Source: Oscillospiraceae bacterium
GTDB lineage: Bacteria; Bacillota; Clostridia; Oscillospirales; Acutalibacteraceae
DNA: 64,000 nt
Direction of reading: 5' to 3'
Assembly: GCA_015066595.1 (NCBI GenBank)
Contig: SVNZ01000002.1
Span: 124,001 to 188,000, forward strand
The notes beneath the pieces are model-generated. The model did no database searches and had not been told where the DNA came from. It saw nothing but the letters and a program-made list of their open reading frames with translations. Of the stretch, positions 34,601-43,488 are shown one piece after another. Positions within the stretch are counted from its first letter, which is position 1, and the number at the start of each line of letters is the position of its first letter. Both the position numbers and the translations under genes were made by a program.

Positions 34601-36871
34601 TTACAGTTTATTTCTCTGAATCTTACCGCTTATTGTTTTTGGCAGATCATCTCTGAATACTACAATACGTGGGTACTTGTATGGTGCAGTACGAGATTTG
34701 ACATAATTCTGAATTTCTTTTTTGAGATCTTCACTAGGGTTTGTACCCTTTGTAAGTACGATAGAAGCCTTAACAACCTGACCTCTTACTTCGTCAGGCT
34801 CAGCTGACACACCACACTCGAGCACATATGGGAGTTCCATGATAACAGACTCGATTTCAAACGGTCCGATACGATATCCCGAACTCTTGATAACATCGTC
34901 AACTCGACCGACATACCAAAGGAAACCGTCTTCATCACGCCATGCAACGTCACCTGTATGATAGTAACCGTCGTGGTAGACTTCTTTTGTTTTTTCTTCA
35001 TCTTTATAGTAACCCAGGAACAAACCGCATGGGACCTTGTCACTTGTCTTGATGCAGATTTCACCCGGCTCACCATCAGGTACCTCGTTGCCATCATTAT
35101 CAAGAAGATGAACATCATACAGCGCAACAGGCTTACCCATTGAGCCGAGCTTTGAACCTTCACCGATAAGGTTAGCGATAGAAAGAGTTGTTTCTGTCTG
35201 ACCAAAGCCCTCTTTGAGCTTAAGGCCTGTTGCCTTTTTGAACTGTTTATAAACCTCAGGATTAAGTGCCTCACCTGCTGTTGTTGCTCTTCTTACAGAT
35301 GAGAAATCATATTTTGAAAGATCCTGCTTAATCATCATTCTCAGCATTGTAGGTGGAGCACAGAAAGTGGTGATCTGGTACTGTTTAAACATCGGTAAGA
35401 TATCCGATGCATCAAAGCGTTCAAAGTCGTATGTGAACACTGCACCCTGACTTAACCACTGACCGTAAAGCTTACCCCACAGTGCTTTACCCCAACCTGT
35501 GTCAGAAATAGTAAAGTGCAAACCATCAGGTGACACACCGTGCCAGAACTTTGCTGTGATGAAGTGACCCAACGGATATTTGTATGAATGAAGTGCAATT
35601 TTCGGATAACCTGTAGTACCTGATGTAAAGAACATCAGCATCGGGTCATCACCACAAGGAGTGTCCTCGTTTCTGTAATAATGAGCAGAAAACAGAGGGA
35701 ATTCTTCGTCAAAGTTATTCCAACCCTCACGCTCACCACCGACTAAAACTTTAGTTTTAAGTGTAGGAGATTTCTCCTGTGCAATATCAACCTGATGTGA
35801 TACATCACCGTCAGCAGTACAAACGATAGCACTGACACCTGCTGCATTGAAGCGATAATCAAAGTCATGGGCTTGGAGCTGGTTAGTAGCAGGGATAGCA
35901 ATAGCTCCGAGCTTGTGCAGACCTAAAATAGCAAACCAGAACTGGTAGTGACGTTTTAGAACAAGCATAACTCTGTCGCCCTTCTTAATACCCAGTGACT
36001 TGAAGTAGTTTGCAGCCTGAGCAGATGCACGCTTCATATCATTGAATGTGAACCTGCGCTCGTTTTTATCTCTGTCAACGTGAATCATAGCGAGCTTATC
36101 AGGATCGCTCTTAGCGATAGCGTCAACTGTATCAAAAGCAAAGTTATATCTATCTTCGTTTTCAAAGTCGATAGCTTTAAGACATCCGTTTTCATCAACA
36201 GTAGTTTTGATGAACTCTTCACACAGAAGCTTATCCTGTACATTTTCTGAATGAGATACCAGAGTATCACGGATAATATCCTCTGACTCATTTTCACCAG
36301 GAAGTACTACCGCAACAAACTGACATTCTTCACCATCTACAGCAATCATACCGTGAGGAGTAGAACTGTTGTAGTAAATGCTATCGCCTTCACTTAAATA
36401 TTCGATATTATCACCGACCTGTATTTTGAGCTTACCTTTTAAGATAAAGTCAAATTCCTGACCGGAGTGTTTTGTAAGATGGATAGGCTTATCTTGTAGC
36501 TCCTTGGAGTATTTATATGTAACAAAATAAGGCTCGGAAATTTTCTTTCTAAACCACGGAGCAAGGTTCTGAATAACAATGCCGTCTTCTTTTGCGGTCT
36601 GCTGACCCTGACCTTTTCTTGTTACTGTATATGAAGAAAGCAGCGCACTTTTACCCTCGAGCAAATCAGAAATACCTATATTAAAAGCAAGTGAGCACTT
36701 GTGAATGAAAGTGAAAGGGAAGTCCTGCTTTCCTGACTCAAAATCACAGTATTGTTCAACACTCACGTCTGTTTTCTTCGCCATTTCTTCTACAGAAAAG
36801 CCGAAGATTTCTCGCATTTCTTTAATTCGTACGGCCACCTCAAGTAGCTTTTGAGTTTCAACAGTTGCCAT
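34601..36871 (-). CDS. XRE-cupin-acyl-CoA synthetase fusion, Ile T-box
   Basis: A 756-residue paralogue of the gene at 31973 with the same XRE (about 14-70), cupin (about 112-190) and acyl-CoA synthetase (about 230-756) order. The C-terminal 70 residues are nearly identical in the two proteins. Motifs are FTSGTTGYPK, SDTGWGKALWGKLYGQW, GFGQTETTLS, HTGDVAWRDEDG and SGKIQRNKL. Differences cluster in the HTH, the cupin and the segment after GFGQTE, where acyl and DNA specificity would be expected to diverge. Single gene behind an Ile-specifier T-box. 2-Methylbutyrate activation is the likely role by inference. Confidence 0.9.
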   Translation of the reverse strand: MATVETQKLLEVAVRIKEMREIFGFSVEEMAKKTDVSVEQYCDFESGKQDFPFTFIHKCSLAFNIGISDLLEGKSALLSSYTVTRKGQGQQTAKEDGIVIQNLAPWFRKKISEPYFVTYKYSKELQDKPIHLTKHSGQEFDFILKGKLKIQVGDNIEYLSEGDSIYYNSSTPHGMIAVDGEECQFVAVVLPGENESEDIIRDTLVSHSENVQDKLLCEEFIKTTVDENGCLKAIDFENEDRYNFAFDTVDAIAKSDPDKLAMIHVDRDKNERRFTFNDMKRASAQAANYFKSLGIKKGDRVMLVLKRHYQFWFAILGLHKLGAIAIPATNQLQAHDFDYRFNAAGVSAIVCTADGDVSHQVDIAQEKSPTLKTKVLVGGEREGWNNFDEEFPLFSAHYYRNEDTPCGDDPMLMFFTSGTTGYPKIALHSYKYPLGHFITAKFWHGVSPDGLHFTISDTGWGKALWGKLYGQWLSQGAVFTYDFERFDASDILPMFKQYQITTFCAPPTMLRMMIKQDLSKYDFSSVRRATTAGEALNPEVYKQFKKATGLKLKEGFGQTETTLSIANLIGEGSKLGSMGKPVALYDVHLLDNDGNEVPDGEPGEICIKTSDKVPCGLFLGYYKDEEKTKEVYHDGYYHTGDVAWRDEDGFLWYVGRVDDVIKSSGYRIGPFEIESVIMELPYVLECGVSAEPDEVRGQVVKASIVLTKGTNPSEDLKKEIQNYVKSRTAPYKYPRIVVFRDDLPKTISGKIQRNKL

Positions 36872-37181
36872 AACGATTCCTCCTTTAAGGATAAATATAG
36901 TATAATAATATAAAAACCCGTCTCAAAGAAACCTTTGAGACGGGTGTAAAATACACTCGCGGTACCACTCAAATTGCAGAAAATATATCTGCCACTCTCA
37001 GAGTCTAACAACTCCTATGCCTTTACGCAGCAATCACGGAAGACGTCTACTAACATCGCTTTCGGGTCTTCGGCTCAGAAGTGATGGGCAACCTAATTAT
37101 CTGTTGTCGGTTTACACCAGCCACCGACTCTCTGAAAACAAATAAATAAAGCCGTCTTCGTCATAGCCTTTATAATTTTTT
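36872..37181 (-). promoter_or_regulatory. T-box leader, specifier AUC (Ile)
   Basis: Minus-strand T-box riboswitch. GAGTGGTACCGCG is at 36958-36970. The terminator hairpin ACCCGTCTCAAAG/CTTTGAGACGGGT is at 36916-36945, followed by TTTTATATT. Stem I shares the K-turn base GGCTATGACGAAG/CTTCTGAGCC and other segments with the Val leader, showing common ancestry. Above CTTC the loop reads CAUCA, giving AUC followed by A, an Ile codon (plus-strand 37083-37085). Confidence 0.9.
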
Positions 37182-37186
37182 TTACA

Positions 37187-37215
37187 AGTTTAGCACTTAA
37201 AAAAAGGTTTGTCAA
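37187..37215 (-). promoter_or_regulatory. Promoter of the Ile T-box gene
   Basis: Minus strand TTGACA (37210-37215), 17 bp, TAAACT (37187-37192). Confidence 0.78.
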
Positions 37216-37313
37216 TATTTTTTTGAGTTTTTATCATACTTAAATTATAAAAAGTACTACACAAAGCTCTTCTTTTGTGATAAAATACTGATATATTAGT
37301 TAAGGAGCTTTTT

Positions 37314-37865
37314 ATGCTTAAAAAAATTCAACGTCTTGATGACCTTGTTGTCAAGAAGATTGCGCGTATTCACACCCCTTTTCTAAACAGAATAATGGTC
37401 ATTTTCACAAAGCTCGGCAACGGTGCTTTTATCTGGTGGATTACACTGTGCTTTCCGTTTTTGCTTATGCAGACAAAAAGAGCGACAGGTGTGTATCTCA
37501 CTTTAGCTTTAGGTGTCAACTTTATCCTGGGCGAAATCATCATCAAGCACATCATCGGCCGTATGCGACCAAGCTCTAAACTGGAAGAAGAAGAGCTCAT
37601 CATCAAAAGTCCGAAAGACTACTCTTTTCCGTCCGGTCATACAGCTTCGTCTTTCACTGCTTTTACTGTGACACTGCTTCGTTGTCATTGGTACATCTTC
37701 TTACCGGTGCTTTTAGTTGCACTCATCATCAGCTTCTCAAGAATGTACCTTCGAGTGCATTACTTGAGTGACGTCGTGTGCGGTGCGGCGCTCGGTTTTT
37801 TGAGCGGCACTGTGTGCACTTGGTTGTTTGAATACCAGCTGGCTCACTTTTTTGTGTTCCCGTAA
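37314..37865 (+). CDS. PAP2-family membrane phosphatase
   Basis: A 183-residue protein with about five membrane helices and all three phosphatidic-acid-phosphatase motifs: KHIIGRMRP near residue 78, PSGH at about 108-111, and SRMYLRVHYLSD near 140. Members dephosphorylate undecaprenyl pyrophosphate or phosphatidylglycerophosphate on the outer membrane face. Its size fits the undecaprenyl-PP (BcrC/PgpB-like) group. Single-gene unit. Confidence 0.9.
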   Translation: MLKKIQRLDDLVVKKIARIHTPFLNRIMVIFTKLGNGAFIWWITLCFPFLLMQTKRATGVYLTLALGVNFILGEIIIKHIIGRMRPSSKLEEEELIIKSPKDYSFPSGHTASSFTAFTVTLLRCHWYIFLPVLLVALIISFSRMYLRVHYLSDVVCGAALGFLSGTVCTWLFEYQLAHFFVFP

Positions 37866-37877
37866 ATATTGTTTTTT

Positions 37878-37904
37878 AGAAGGCTTTTGTGTAAAAAGTC
37901 TTCT
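37878..37904 (+). terminator. Terminator of the PAP2 gene
   Basis: AGAAGGCTTTT/AAAAGTCTTCT 11-bp stem (one G-T pair) with a 5-base loop and a seven-T tail. Confidence 0.9.
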
Positions 37905-37910
37905 TTTTTT

Positions 37911-38254
37911 ATTATTTTTCAAAAAAACTGTTGACTTGCAAAATATTACTATTTGTAGAAAAAAGTCTGCTATTTTCACATAAAGAACTTATCGGTTGTT
38001 TTTTGGAAAATATATTGAAAAGTACAAAAAACCGAAATATACAGTTATTTCCAAGGCGTTTTAAAAAAGTTTTCCTTGTTTTCCACAGAGTTTTCCACAT
38101 TTATTATTTCTAAAGTGAATAATACAGAAAGTATATTTCGAAATACAAATTTTTATTAACAAAAATAAGTTGATTTTAAGGAAAATAAACACCTTGTGAA
38201 TAGCAACAGGTGCATTTGACCAATATATTTGTAAAGAAAAGGAACGGTGCACTT
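37911..38254. other. AT-rich intergenic stretch with two DnaA-box-like sequences
   Basis: A 344-bp gap of very low GC without a credible gene. It contains two copies of TTTTCCACA (38079-38087 and 38091-38099, same orientation, 12 bp apart), each one mismatch from the DnaA box TTATCCACA. No dnaA, dnaN or rpmH is nearby. I see no tRNA or clear riboswitch here. Confidence 0.4.
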
Positions 38255-38518
38255 ATGATCAAAGGAATCAGCCATCAGATAATAGAAATAACAGACACAG
38301 AAAACAAATACTACGAACGAGCGCTTCTTGTCCTGCGACCTGAATATGCGTCCATATCACGTGAAGTGCTCGAAAAAGAAGCGAAAAAGATGCTACAAAA
38401 AATGGACACCCTGTCTTCTGCAAAGCCAAAAAGTGTAATGCTGCACAGAATCTTGCTGTCCCTGCTTTTTGGCGCAGTCGGCTCACTTATCACTGTTATG
38501 ATATATTCACTATCCTGA
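38255..38518 (+). CDS. Small tail-anchored hypothetical protein
   Basis: Not recognised. It has 87 residues from ATG 38255, which follows AAGGAAC; a longer form from 38210 has no ribosome site. The N-terminal half (IKGISHQIIEITDTENKYYERALLVLRP) looks like a compact alpha/beta segment. The C-terminus (about 63-85) is a single membrane helix with only two residues after it, so it would be tail-anchored in the cytoplasmic membrane. It is followed 57 bp later by a DUF6512-like membrane protein. Confidence 0.68.
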   Translation: MIKGISHQIIEITDTENKYYERALLVLRPEYASISREVLEKEAKKMLQKMDTLSSAKPKSVMLHRILLSLLFGAVGSLITVMIYSLS

Positions 38519-38575
38519 GAATGAAAACATCTCCCCTGTCATATATTTTACTAATATATATGATGGGGGTTTACT

Positions 38576-39163
38576 ATGAAAGAAAAAAGATATAAAACGC
38601 TGGAGTTTATCGGCATTCCTATTATATACTTAATCGCTACTCTTTTGCACTTTGTGTATAAGCTGAGCGACGGATCAACGCTATCTATACTTTTTGGTGC
38701 AGTAAACGAAAGCGTATGGGAACACATAAAAATTTTTTCTGTAGGATTTGTTTTTTGGTCAGTTATTATTTTGCTGTCATCTAAACCGCCTTTCTATAAA
38801 TTTGTTGTGGCAAAGACCGTATCGCTGTACTTTTTATCGCTTTGTATCACAGTGTTTTTTTATACCTACACTTTCTTCACAAAAAGACCGATACATATTG
38901 TCGATTTACTGTCTGCTGTGGCTTTTGTAGCTCTTACCCAGTACATTTCATACCGTCTTGTTACAAGTTCTAATCGCATCGAAGAATACTTCGTTGTTGC
39001 TGTGATGCTACTTATGCTGTTCTTTGTGATGTTTTTCAGCTTTACTGTTTTTCCTCCCAGAGCAGACCTTTTTAAAGATCCTGTAACAGGTATGTACGGA
39101 ATAATAAGCGAAAACATCGACAAAGGTGCACTTCATCTGCACAATTCACAACAAAATCCTTAG
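38576..39163 (+). CDS. DUF6512-like multi-pass membrane protein
   Basis: A 195-residue protein with about five membrane helices. It contains FGAVNESVWEHIKIF near residue 40, a motif I associate with an uncharacterised clostridial membrane family (DUF6512). Possible polar residues in the membrane are few, and no catalytic pattern is evident. Function unknown. Confidence 0.72.
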   Translation: MKEKRYKTLEFIGIPIIYLIATLLHFVYKLSDGSTLSILFGAVNESVWEHIKIFSVGFVFWSVIILLSSKPPFYKFVVAKTVSLYFLSLCITVFFYTYTFFTKRPIHIVDLLSAVAFVALTQYISYRLVTSSNRIEEYFVVAVMLLMLFFVMFFSFTVFPPRADLFKDPVTGMYGIISENIDKGALHLHNSQQNP

Positions 39164-39265
39164 TATATTTCTAATTTACAACTATACTTGCAAACTATAT
39201 GTGGTATAATGAATAGGTGTAAATCTACTATATAGTGTGCAAACACTTAGAATAAGGAATTTTTT

Positions 39266-40015
39266 ATGGAAAACCAAGTTAGAGAAAAGAAAGATGATAT
39301 CATAGCAGGCAGAAATCCTGTCACAGAAGCTATTTCATCAAGCAGACCTATCGAGAGTATTCTTGTTGCAAAAAACAACCACGCAGGCTCAATCGTCGCT
39401 ATACTTTCAAAAGCTAAGAAAAAAGGCATCACCATAAAAGAGGTTGATCAAAAAAAGCTCGACTTTATGACAGGTAATGCGACTCATCAGGGTATAGTCG
39501 CTATAGCTGCTATCAAAGAGTACAGTGAAGTTTCAGATATTTTAGAACTTGCAAAAGACAGAAACGAGTCACCTTTTATTATCATACTTGATGAAATCGA
39601 AGACCCTCACAACTTAGGGGCTATCATTCGTACTGCTGAATGTGCAGGTGCACACGGTGTCATCATCAAAAAGCGACACAGCGCAGGTCTTTCATATACA
39701 GTAGGAAAAGCCTCTGCAGGGGCGGTTGAATATGTCCCTGTTGCAAGAGTGAACAACATATCATCGGTTATCGATGAACTGAAAGCTCAGAACATCTGGG
39801 TATATGGTGCTGATATGAACGGTACCGACTATGAAAAATGCGATTTTTCAGGCGGTGTGGCTCTTGTTATTGGAAACGAAGGCAAAGGCATCAGCCGTTT
39901 AGTCAGAGAAAAATGTGACACTATAGTTTCACTACCACTTAAAGGGAAGATAAATTCTCTCAACGCATCTGTTGCAGCAGGAATCTTGATGTACAAAGTA
40001 TCCTCCTTCAGATAA
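39266..40015 (+). CDS. rlmB: 23S rRNA (guanosine-2'-O)-methyltransferase RlmB, TrmH family
   Basis: SPOUT-class methyltransferase of 249 residues. The N-terminal substrate-binding domain opens IIAGRNPVTEAI and contains NATHQGIVAIAA. The C-terminal knot domain carries DEIEDPHNLGAIIRTAECAG, VIGNEGKGISRLVREKCD and PLKGKINSLNASVAAG, the three TrmH motifs. RlmB methylates G2251 of 23S rRNA. An extended -10 (TGGTATAAT, 39202-39210) precedes it. Confidence 0.93.
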   Translation: MENQVREKKDDIIAGRNPVTEAISSSRPIESILVAKNNHAGSIVAILSKAKKKGITIKEVDQKKLDFMTGNATHQGIVAIAAIKEYSEVSDILELAKDRNESPFIIILDEIEDPHNLGAIIRTAECAGAHGVIIKKRHSAGLSYTVGKASAGAVEYVPVARVNNISSVIDELKAQNIWVYGADMNGTDYEKCDFSGGVALVIGNEGKGISRLVREKCDTIVSLPLKGKINSLNASVAAGILMYKVSSFR

Positions 40016-40079
40016 CGACCCCATTCGACACAGATATCATAAATTTTACGTTAATATTAAAAAGAGAGGAGTTGATGAA

Positions 40080-42731
40080 ATGAAAATCTGGCGAAAAGAA
40101 AGCACAAAACCTATCAAAAACGAAAAGGCAGAAGAGCAAGAAGAATTCACTGATATCAGCCAGACATCAACCCCTGTTGTCGATGACAGCAAAAAAGATA
40201 AAATGGAGGAAATCTACTCCACTAAGGACAAGCAGATAAAATACAAACGTCTCACCCCACTAGAAGCTGAAGAAGCCGCAAAACGTACTCAGTCTGCTAA
40301 AGAAAAACTGACTTCCGGCAAAGCGGAAATCGCTCTCAACACTCCCGTATCAACCAACGAAATAGTAGAACTCACATCAGAGCACGAGGAAGGCACTGTT
40401 ATTGCAGAAGACATCATCGAAGATGTTGAAGATATCGTTGCTCCACGCACAGTGCACGTTCAAGATATAGACGAAATCGACATAGATATCGATCACCACA
40501 AATCGCTCAAGAAATACGAACTTCAGGCAAAAGACACTTCACGTTACGAAAAGCGCAACACAATATCTGCAAAAAGCGAATATGAGCGAATATTCGGCAA
40601 ACCTAAGTACGATGTAACCGGTGAAAAAATAGTCGCAAAAATCCCGACATATCAACATGACAGCAAAATCACGCTCATCAATTTGAAAGCAGGTCGGTTC
40701 ACTGACGTCGTCGAAAGCGAATATGACGAATACTTAAAATCAAATGACCCAATTATCTCAAAAAGACCTGAACATCTGGGCAGGAATATCGAACCAAAAC
40801 AATCGCTTTTATATACACTAAGTCAACTGGCTCAACAAAAAAATTCTGAACAAAAAAGTCAGCCGAGTGCAAAAGCAGAAAAAATCGGGGACAAGCCACT
40901 CAAGAAACATGAGAACAAAATCAAAAAGTTTTTCAGAATACTTGCTATCCTACTACTACCAAAAGCCGAGTCAGGCAGCAACGACACCACACAAACTGTG
41001 CAGTCAGCCGACTATCAAAGCCGACAAGATGCAAAGTATGTTTCTAAAGAAATTGCAACTAATCTCAAAAATCTGATTGTTAAAACAGGTGTGCTGTCCG
41101 TACTGTTTGTTATGGCTTTTGTGTTGACTGTTATGCAAAAAGTATCCGGTGCAGATATCTTCTTGGGCACTCCTTTCGCTCCACTTATCTACTGCGGTGT
41201 GAATCTTTTGATTCTCATCATCACAGGTGTTATCGCACAATCGTTCATCATAAGCGGACTCAAACCTCTCAAAAAATTCAAAGGCAACAGCGATACTGCT
41301 GTGGCATGTGCATATATTGCGTGTCTGATTCAACAAATAGCATCAATGTTCACTTCATTAAAGTTTGTTGACTCCACCTTGCATTTGTACACAACCATCA
41401 TCACCTTCTCATTTGTTATGAACACCTTGGGCAGAGCATTGATGGCATCACGAGTCAAATCAAACTTCAAGTTCATCACATCTAAGTCACCTGCATTCGC
41501 TGCCAAGATATTCAACGACGAAGAAACTGCCCGAAAAATGCTCTCAGGCACTACCGCATCACACTCAGTTGTTGCTTATCAGCATCCGACAAGATTTTTA
41601 AGCGACTTTTTAAAAATCTCGTATGCTCCCGACCCTAGCGAAGAGCTGTGCTCAAAGCTCACTCCTATCACACTTGTTAGCTCTGTGTTCGTTGCTGTAA
41701 CGTACGGTGTTATTTCAAAAACCTTTATAGGTGCACTTTCAGCTTTAGCTGTTATGTTGTGTATCAGTATTCCAGTATGTGCGCTGCTGTGTGGCAACTT
41801 ACCGCTCAAGTTTTCGTGCAAAGACACTCTCAAGCACGGCGCTATGCTCAGCGGATATCCGTCCATACGACAATTTTGTGACTGCGATGCGGTTATGGTA
41901 GATGCTATGGAACTTTATCCGAAAGGCTCTATCAAACTAAACGCTATGAAGCATTTTGCAGAATTTCGAGTTGAAGAATCACTTCTTAGCGCAGCAGTCA
42001 TTTTAAAAGAAGCAAAATCCCCACTATATACAGCTTTTGAAAAAATACTCGAAGAAAACGCCCACAACCTGCCGAAGGTCGAAAGTGTTATGTACGAGGA
42101 CAAGCTCGGACTTGTCGGCTGGGTCGGCGGAGAACGAGTGCTGATTGGTAACAGAAAGCTACTTGACAGATATCACATTTACCTCGACGACGCTGCCGAT
42201 GAGACCAAGTATAAGAACAGTTCAAAAGACGTTACATATATCGCCTGCTCAGGACAGCTTGTTTCGATGATAGTTACAACTTACACCCCAAACCCCGTTG
42301 TGAAGAACGTGCTCTCACGTGCTCAGAAAAACGGTCTGTGCCTGGTTGTACGAACAACTGACTGTAACGTTACTCAGGACAAAATTGCTACTGATTACGA
42401 GATTTACGCTCGCACAGTAAAGGTGCTTTCAACCGGCTACGCAAGCACCTGCAACGAAGTATCATCTAAAAAAGAAGAGAGCTCACGCTCGTATCTTGCT
42501 ACAAGAGGTAAGTTCTCGTCACTTTTATATGCTGTAAATACAGCTATTTCTCTAAAACACAATCTGACCATCGGTATCATTATCGAAATTTTCGGCTTAA
42601 TACTGGGTGTATTGCTATGTGCCACTATGGTGCTTTATGCAAGCGTATCAATACTCGGCGTACTCGAAATGCTCCTTTATATGCTGTTCTGGTCGATAGC
42701 TACTATTGTAGTCCAATTTGTTAAAAGGTAA
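40080..42731 (+). CDS. Degenerate P-type ATPase-like membrane protein
   Basis: An 883-residue protein. Residues 1-300 are acidic/basic low-complexity and probably disordered. From about 330 the layout follows a P-type ATPase: two helix pairs, a hydrophobic segment ISIPVCALLCGNLPL where heavy-metal ATPases have CPC, then the phosphorylation site. That site reads VMVDAMELYPKGS (Asp608) instead of DKTGTLT. A later GGERVLIGNRKLL (about 682-694) matches the nucleotide-domain GNxxL segment. TGES, GDGxNDxxP and most of the P-domain are missing, and two or three C-terminal helices close the protein. The pump chemistry is lost, so a sensor or structural role is possible. It is followed 14 bp later by rpe. 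Confidence 0.78.
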   Translation: MKIWRKESTKPIKNEKAEEQEEFTDISQTSTPVVDDSKKDKMEEIYSTKDKQIKYKRLTPLEAEEAAKRTQSAKEKLTSGKAEIALNTPVSTNEIVELTSEHEEGTVIAEDIIEDVEDIVAPRTVHVQDIDEIDIDIDHHKSLKKYELQAKDTSRYEKRNTISAKSEYERIFGKPKYDVTGEKIVAKIPTYQHDSKITLINLKAGRFTDVVESEYDEYLKSNDPIISKRPEHLGRNIEPKQSLLYTLSQLAQQKNSEQKSQPSAKAEKIGDKPLKKHENKIKKFFRILAILLLPKAESGSNDTTQTVQSADYQSRQDAKYVSKEIATNLKNLIVKTGVLSVLFVMAFVLTVMQKVSGADIFLGTPFAPLIYCGVNLLILIITGVIAQSFIISGLKPLKKFKGNSDTAVACAYIACLIQQIASMFTSLKFVDSTLHLYTTIITFSFVMNTLGRALMASRVKSNFKFITSKSPAFAAKIFNDEETARKMLSGTTASHSVVAYQHPTRFLSDFLKISYAPDPSEELCSKLTPITLVSSVFVAVTYGVISKTFIGALSALAVMLCISIPVCALLCGNLPLKFSCKDTLKHGAMLSGYPSIRQFCDCDAVMVDAMELYPKGSIKLNAMKHFAEFRVEESLLSAAVILKEAKSPLYTAFEKILEENAHNLPKVESVMYEDKLGLVGWVGGERVLIGNRKLLDRYHIYLDDAADETKYKNSSKDVTYIACSGQLVSMIVTTYTPNPVVKNVLSRAQKNGLCLVVRTTDCNVTQDKIATDYEIYARTVKVLSTGYASTCNEVSSKKEESSRSYLATRGKFSSLLYAVNTAISLKHNLTIGIIIEIFGLILGVLLCATMVLYASVSILGVLEMLLYMLFWSIATIVVQFVKR

Positions 42732-42745
42732 AGAGAGGAAAAAAT

Positions 42746-43396
42746 ATGCAAATTGCTCCGTCATTATTATCATGTGATTTTTCAAAATTCGGCGAAGAAA
42801 TCGTACGTATGGACAAAGCAGGTGCTGATATGATGCACCTCGATGTTATGGACGCCCACTTTGTTCCTAACCTCACATTCGGCGCTCCTGTCATCAAGAT
42901 GCTCAGAAAATATACGAGTAAGCCTTTTGATGTTCATCTTATGATTTCTGAACCACTGAAATATATCGATGATTTTTGCGATGCCGGTGCTGATATCATT
43001 TCTTTCCACACTGAATCTGACTCCGATATAGAAGAAACTATCAATAAAATTGAGAGCCGAAACGTAAAACCCGCACTTGCTATCAAGCCTAACACTCCAG
43101 CAGAAGATGTGTTCCCTTATCTTGACAGACTTTACATGGTGCTTGTTATGACTGTAGAGCCGGGCTTTGGTGGCCAGAGCTTTATGGGTGATATGATGAG
43201 CAAGGTTGAAAAAATCAAGCTCGAAGCAAAAAAACGCAACCTAAACCTGCTCATCCAGGTTGATGGCGGTATCGCAAAGGAAACTATCAAAACAGCGTCT
43301 GATGCCGGCGTTGATATCTGTGTCGCAGGCACAGCGGTCTTCAAACCTGAAGATGCAAAAAAAGCTATAGACGAGCTCAAATCTCTGTGCGAGTAA
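42746..43396 (+). CDS. rpe: Ribulose-phosphate 3-epimerase
   Basis: A TIM-barrel epimerase of 216 residues interconverting ribulose-5-phosphate and xylulose-5-phosphate. Motifs are IAPSLLSCDFSKFG, MHLDVMDAHFVPNLTFG with the metal His/Asp, FDVHLMISEP, TVEPGFGGQSF, and VDGGI for the second Asp. Ribosome site AGAGAGG. It shares a unit with the degenerate ATPase gene. Confidence 0.95.
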   Translation: MQIAPSLLSCDFSKFGEEIVRMDKAGADMMHLDVMDAHFVPNLTFGAPVIKMLRKYTSKPFDVHLMISEPLKYIDDFCDAGADIISFHTESDSDIEETINKIESRNVKPALAIKPNTPAEDVFPYLDRLYMVLVMTVEPGFGGQSFMGDMMSKVEKIKLEAKKRNLNLLIQVDGGIAKETIKTASDAGVDICVAGTAVFKPEDAKKAIDELKSLCE

Positions 43397-43432
43397 TCCG
43401 TACAAACAGCGTAGTATTTATTACACAAAATA

Positions 43433-43463
43433 AAGGCTTGACATCCAGTGGATGTCAAGCCTT
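43433..43463. terminator. Bidirectional terminator
   Basis: AAGGCTTGACATCC/GGATGTCAAGCCTT 14-bp perfect hairpin between rpe and the convergent permease operon. Confidence 0.93.
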
Positions 43464-43488
43464 TTGTTTTGTTATATAGTTTATTTTA

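Noticed and set aside
34786-35274. 162-codon open frame on the minus strand
   Set aside because: Out-of-frame shadow within the Ile-linked synthetase gene.
37911-38254. Chromosomal replication origin
   Set aside because: Only two imperfect DnaA-like boxes, and none of the usual origin neighbours (dnaA, dnaN, recF, rpmH) are present.
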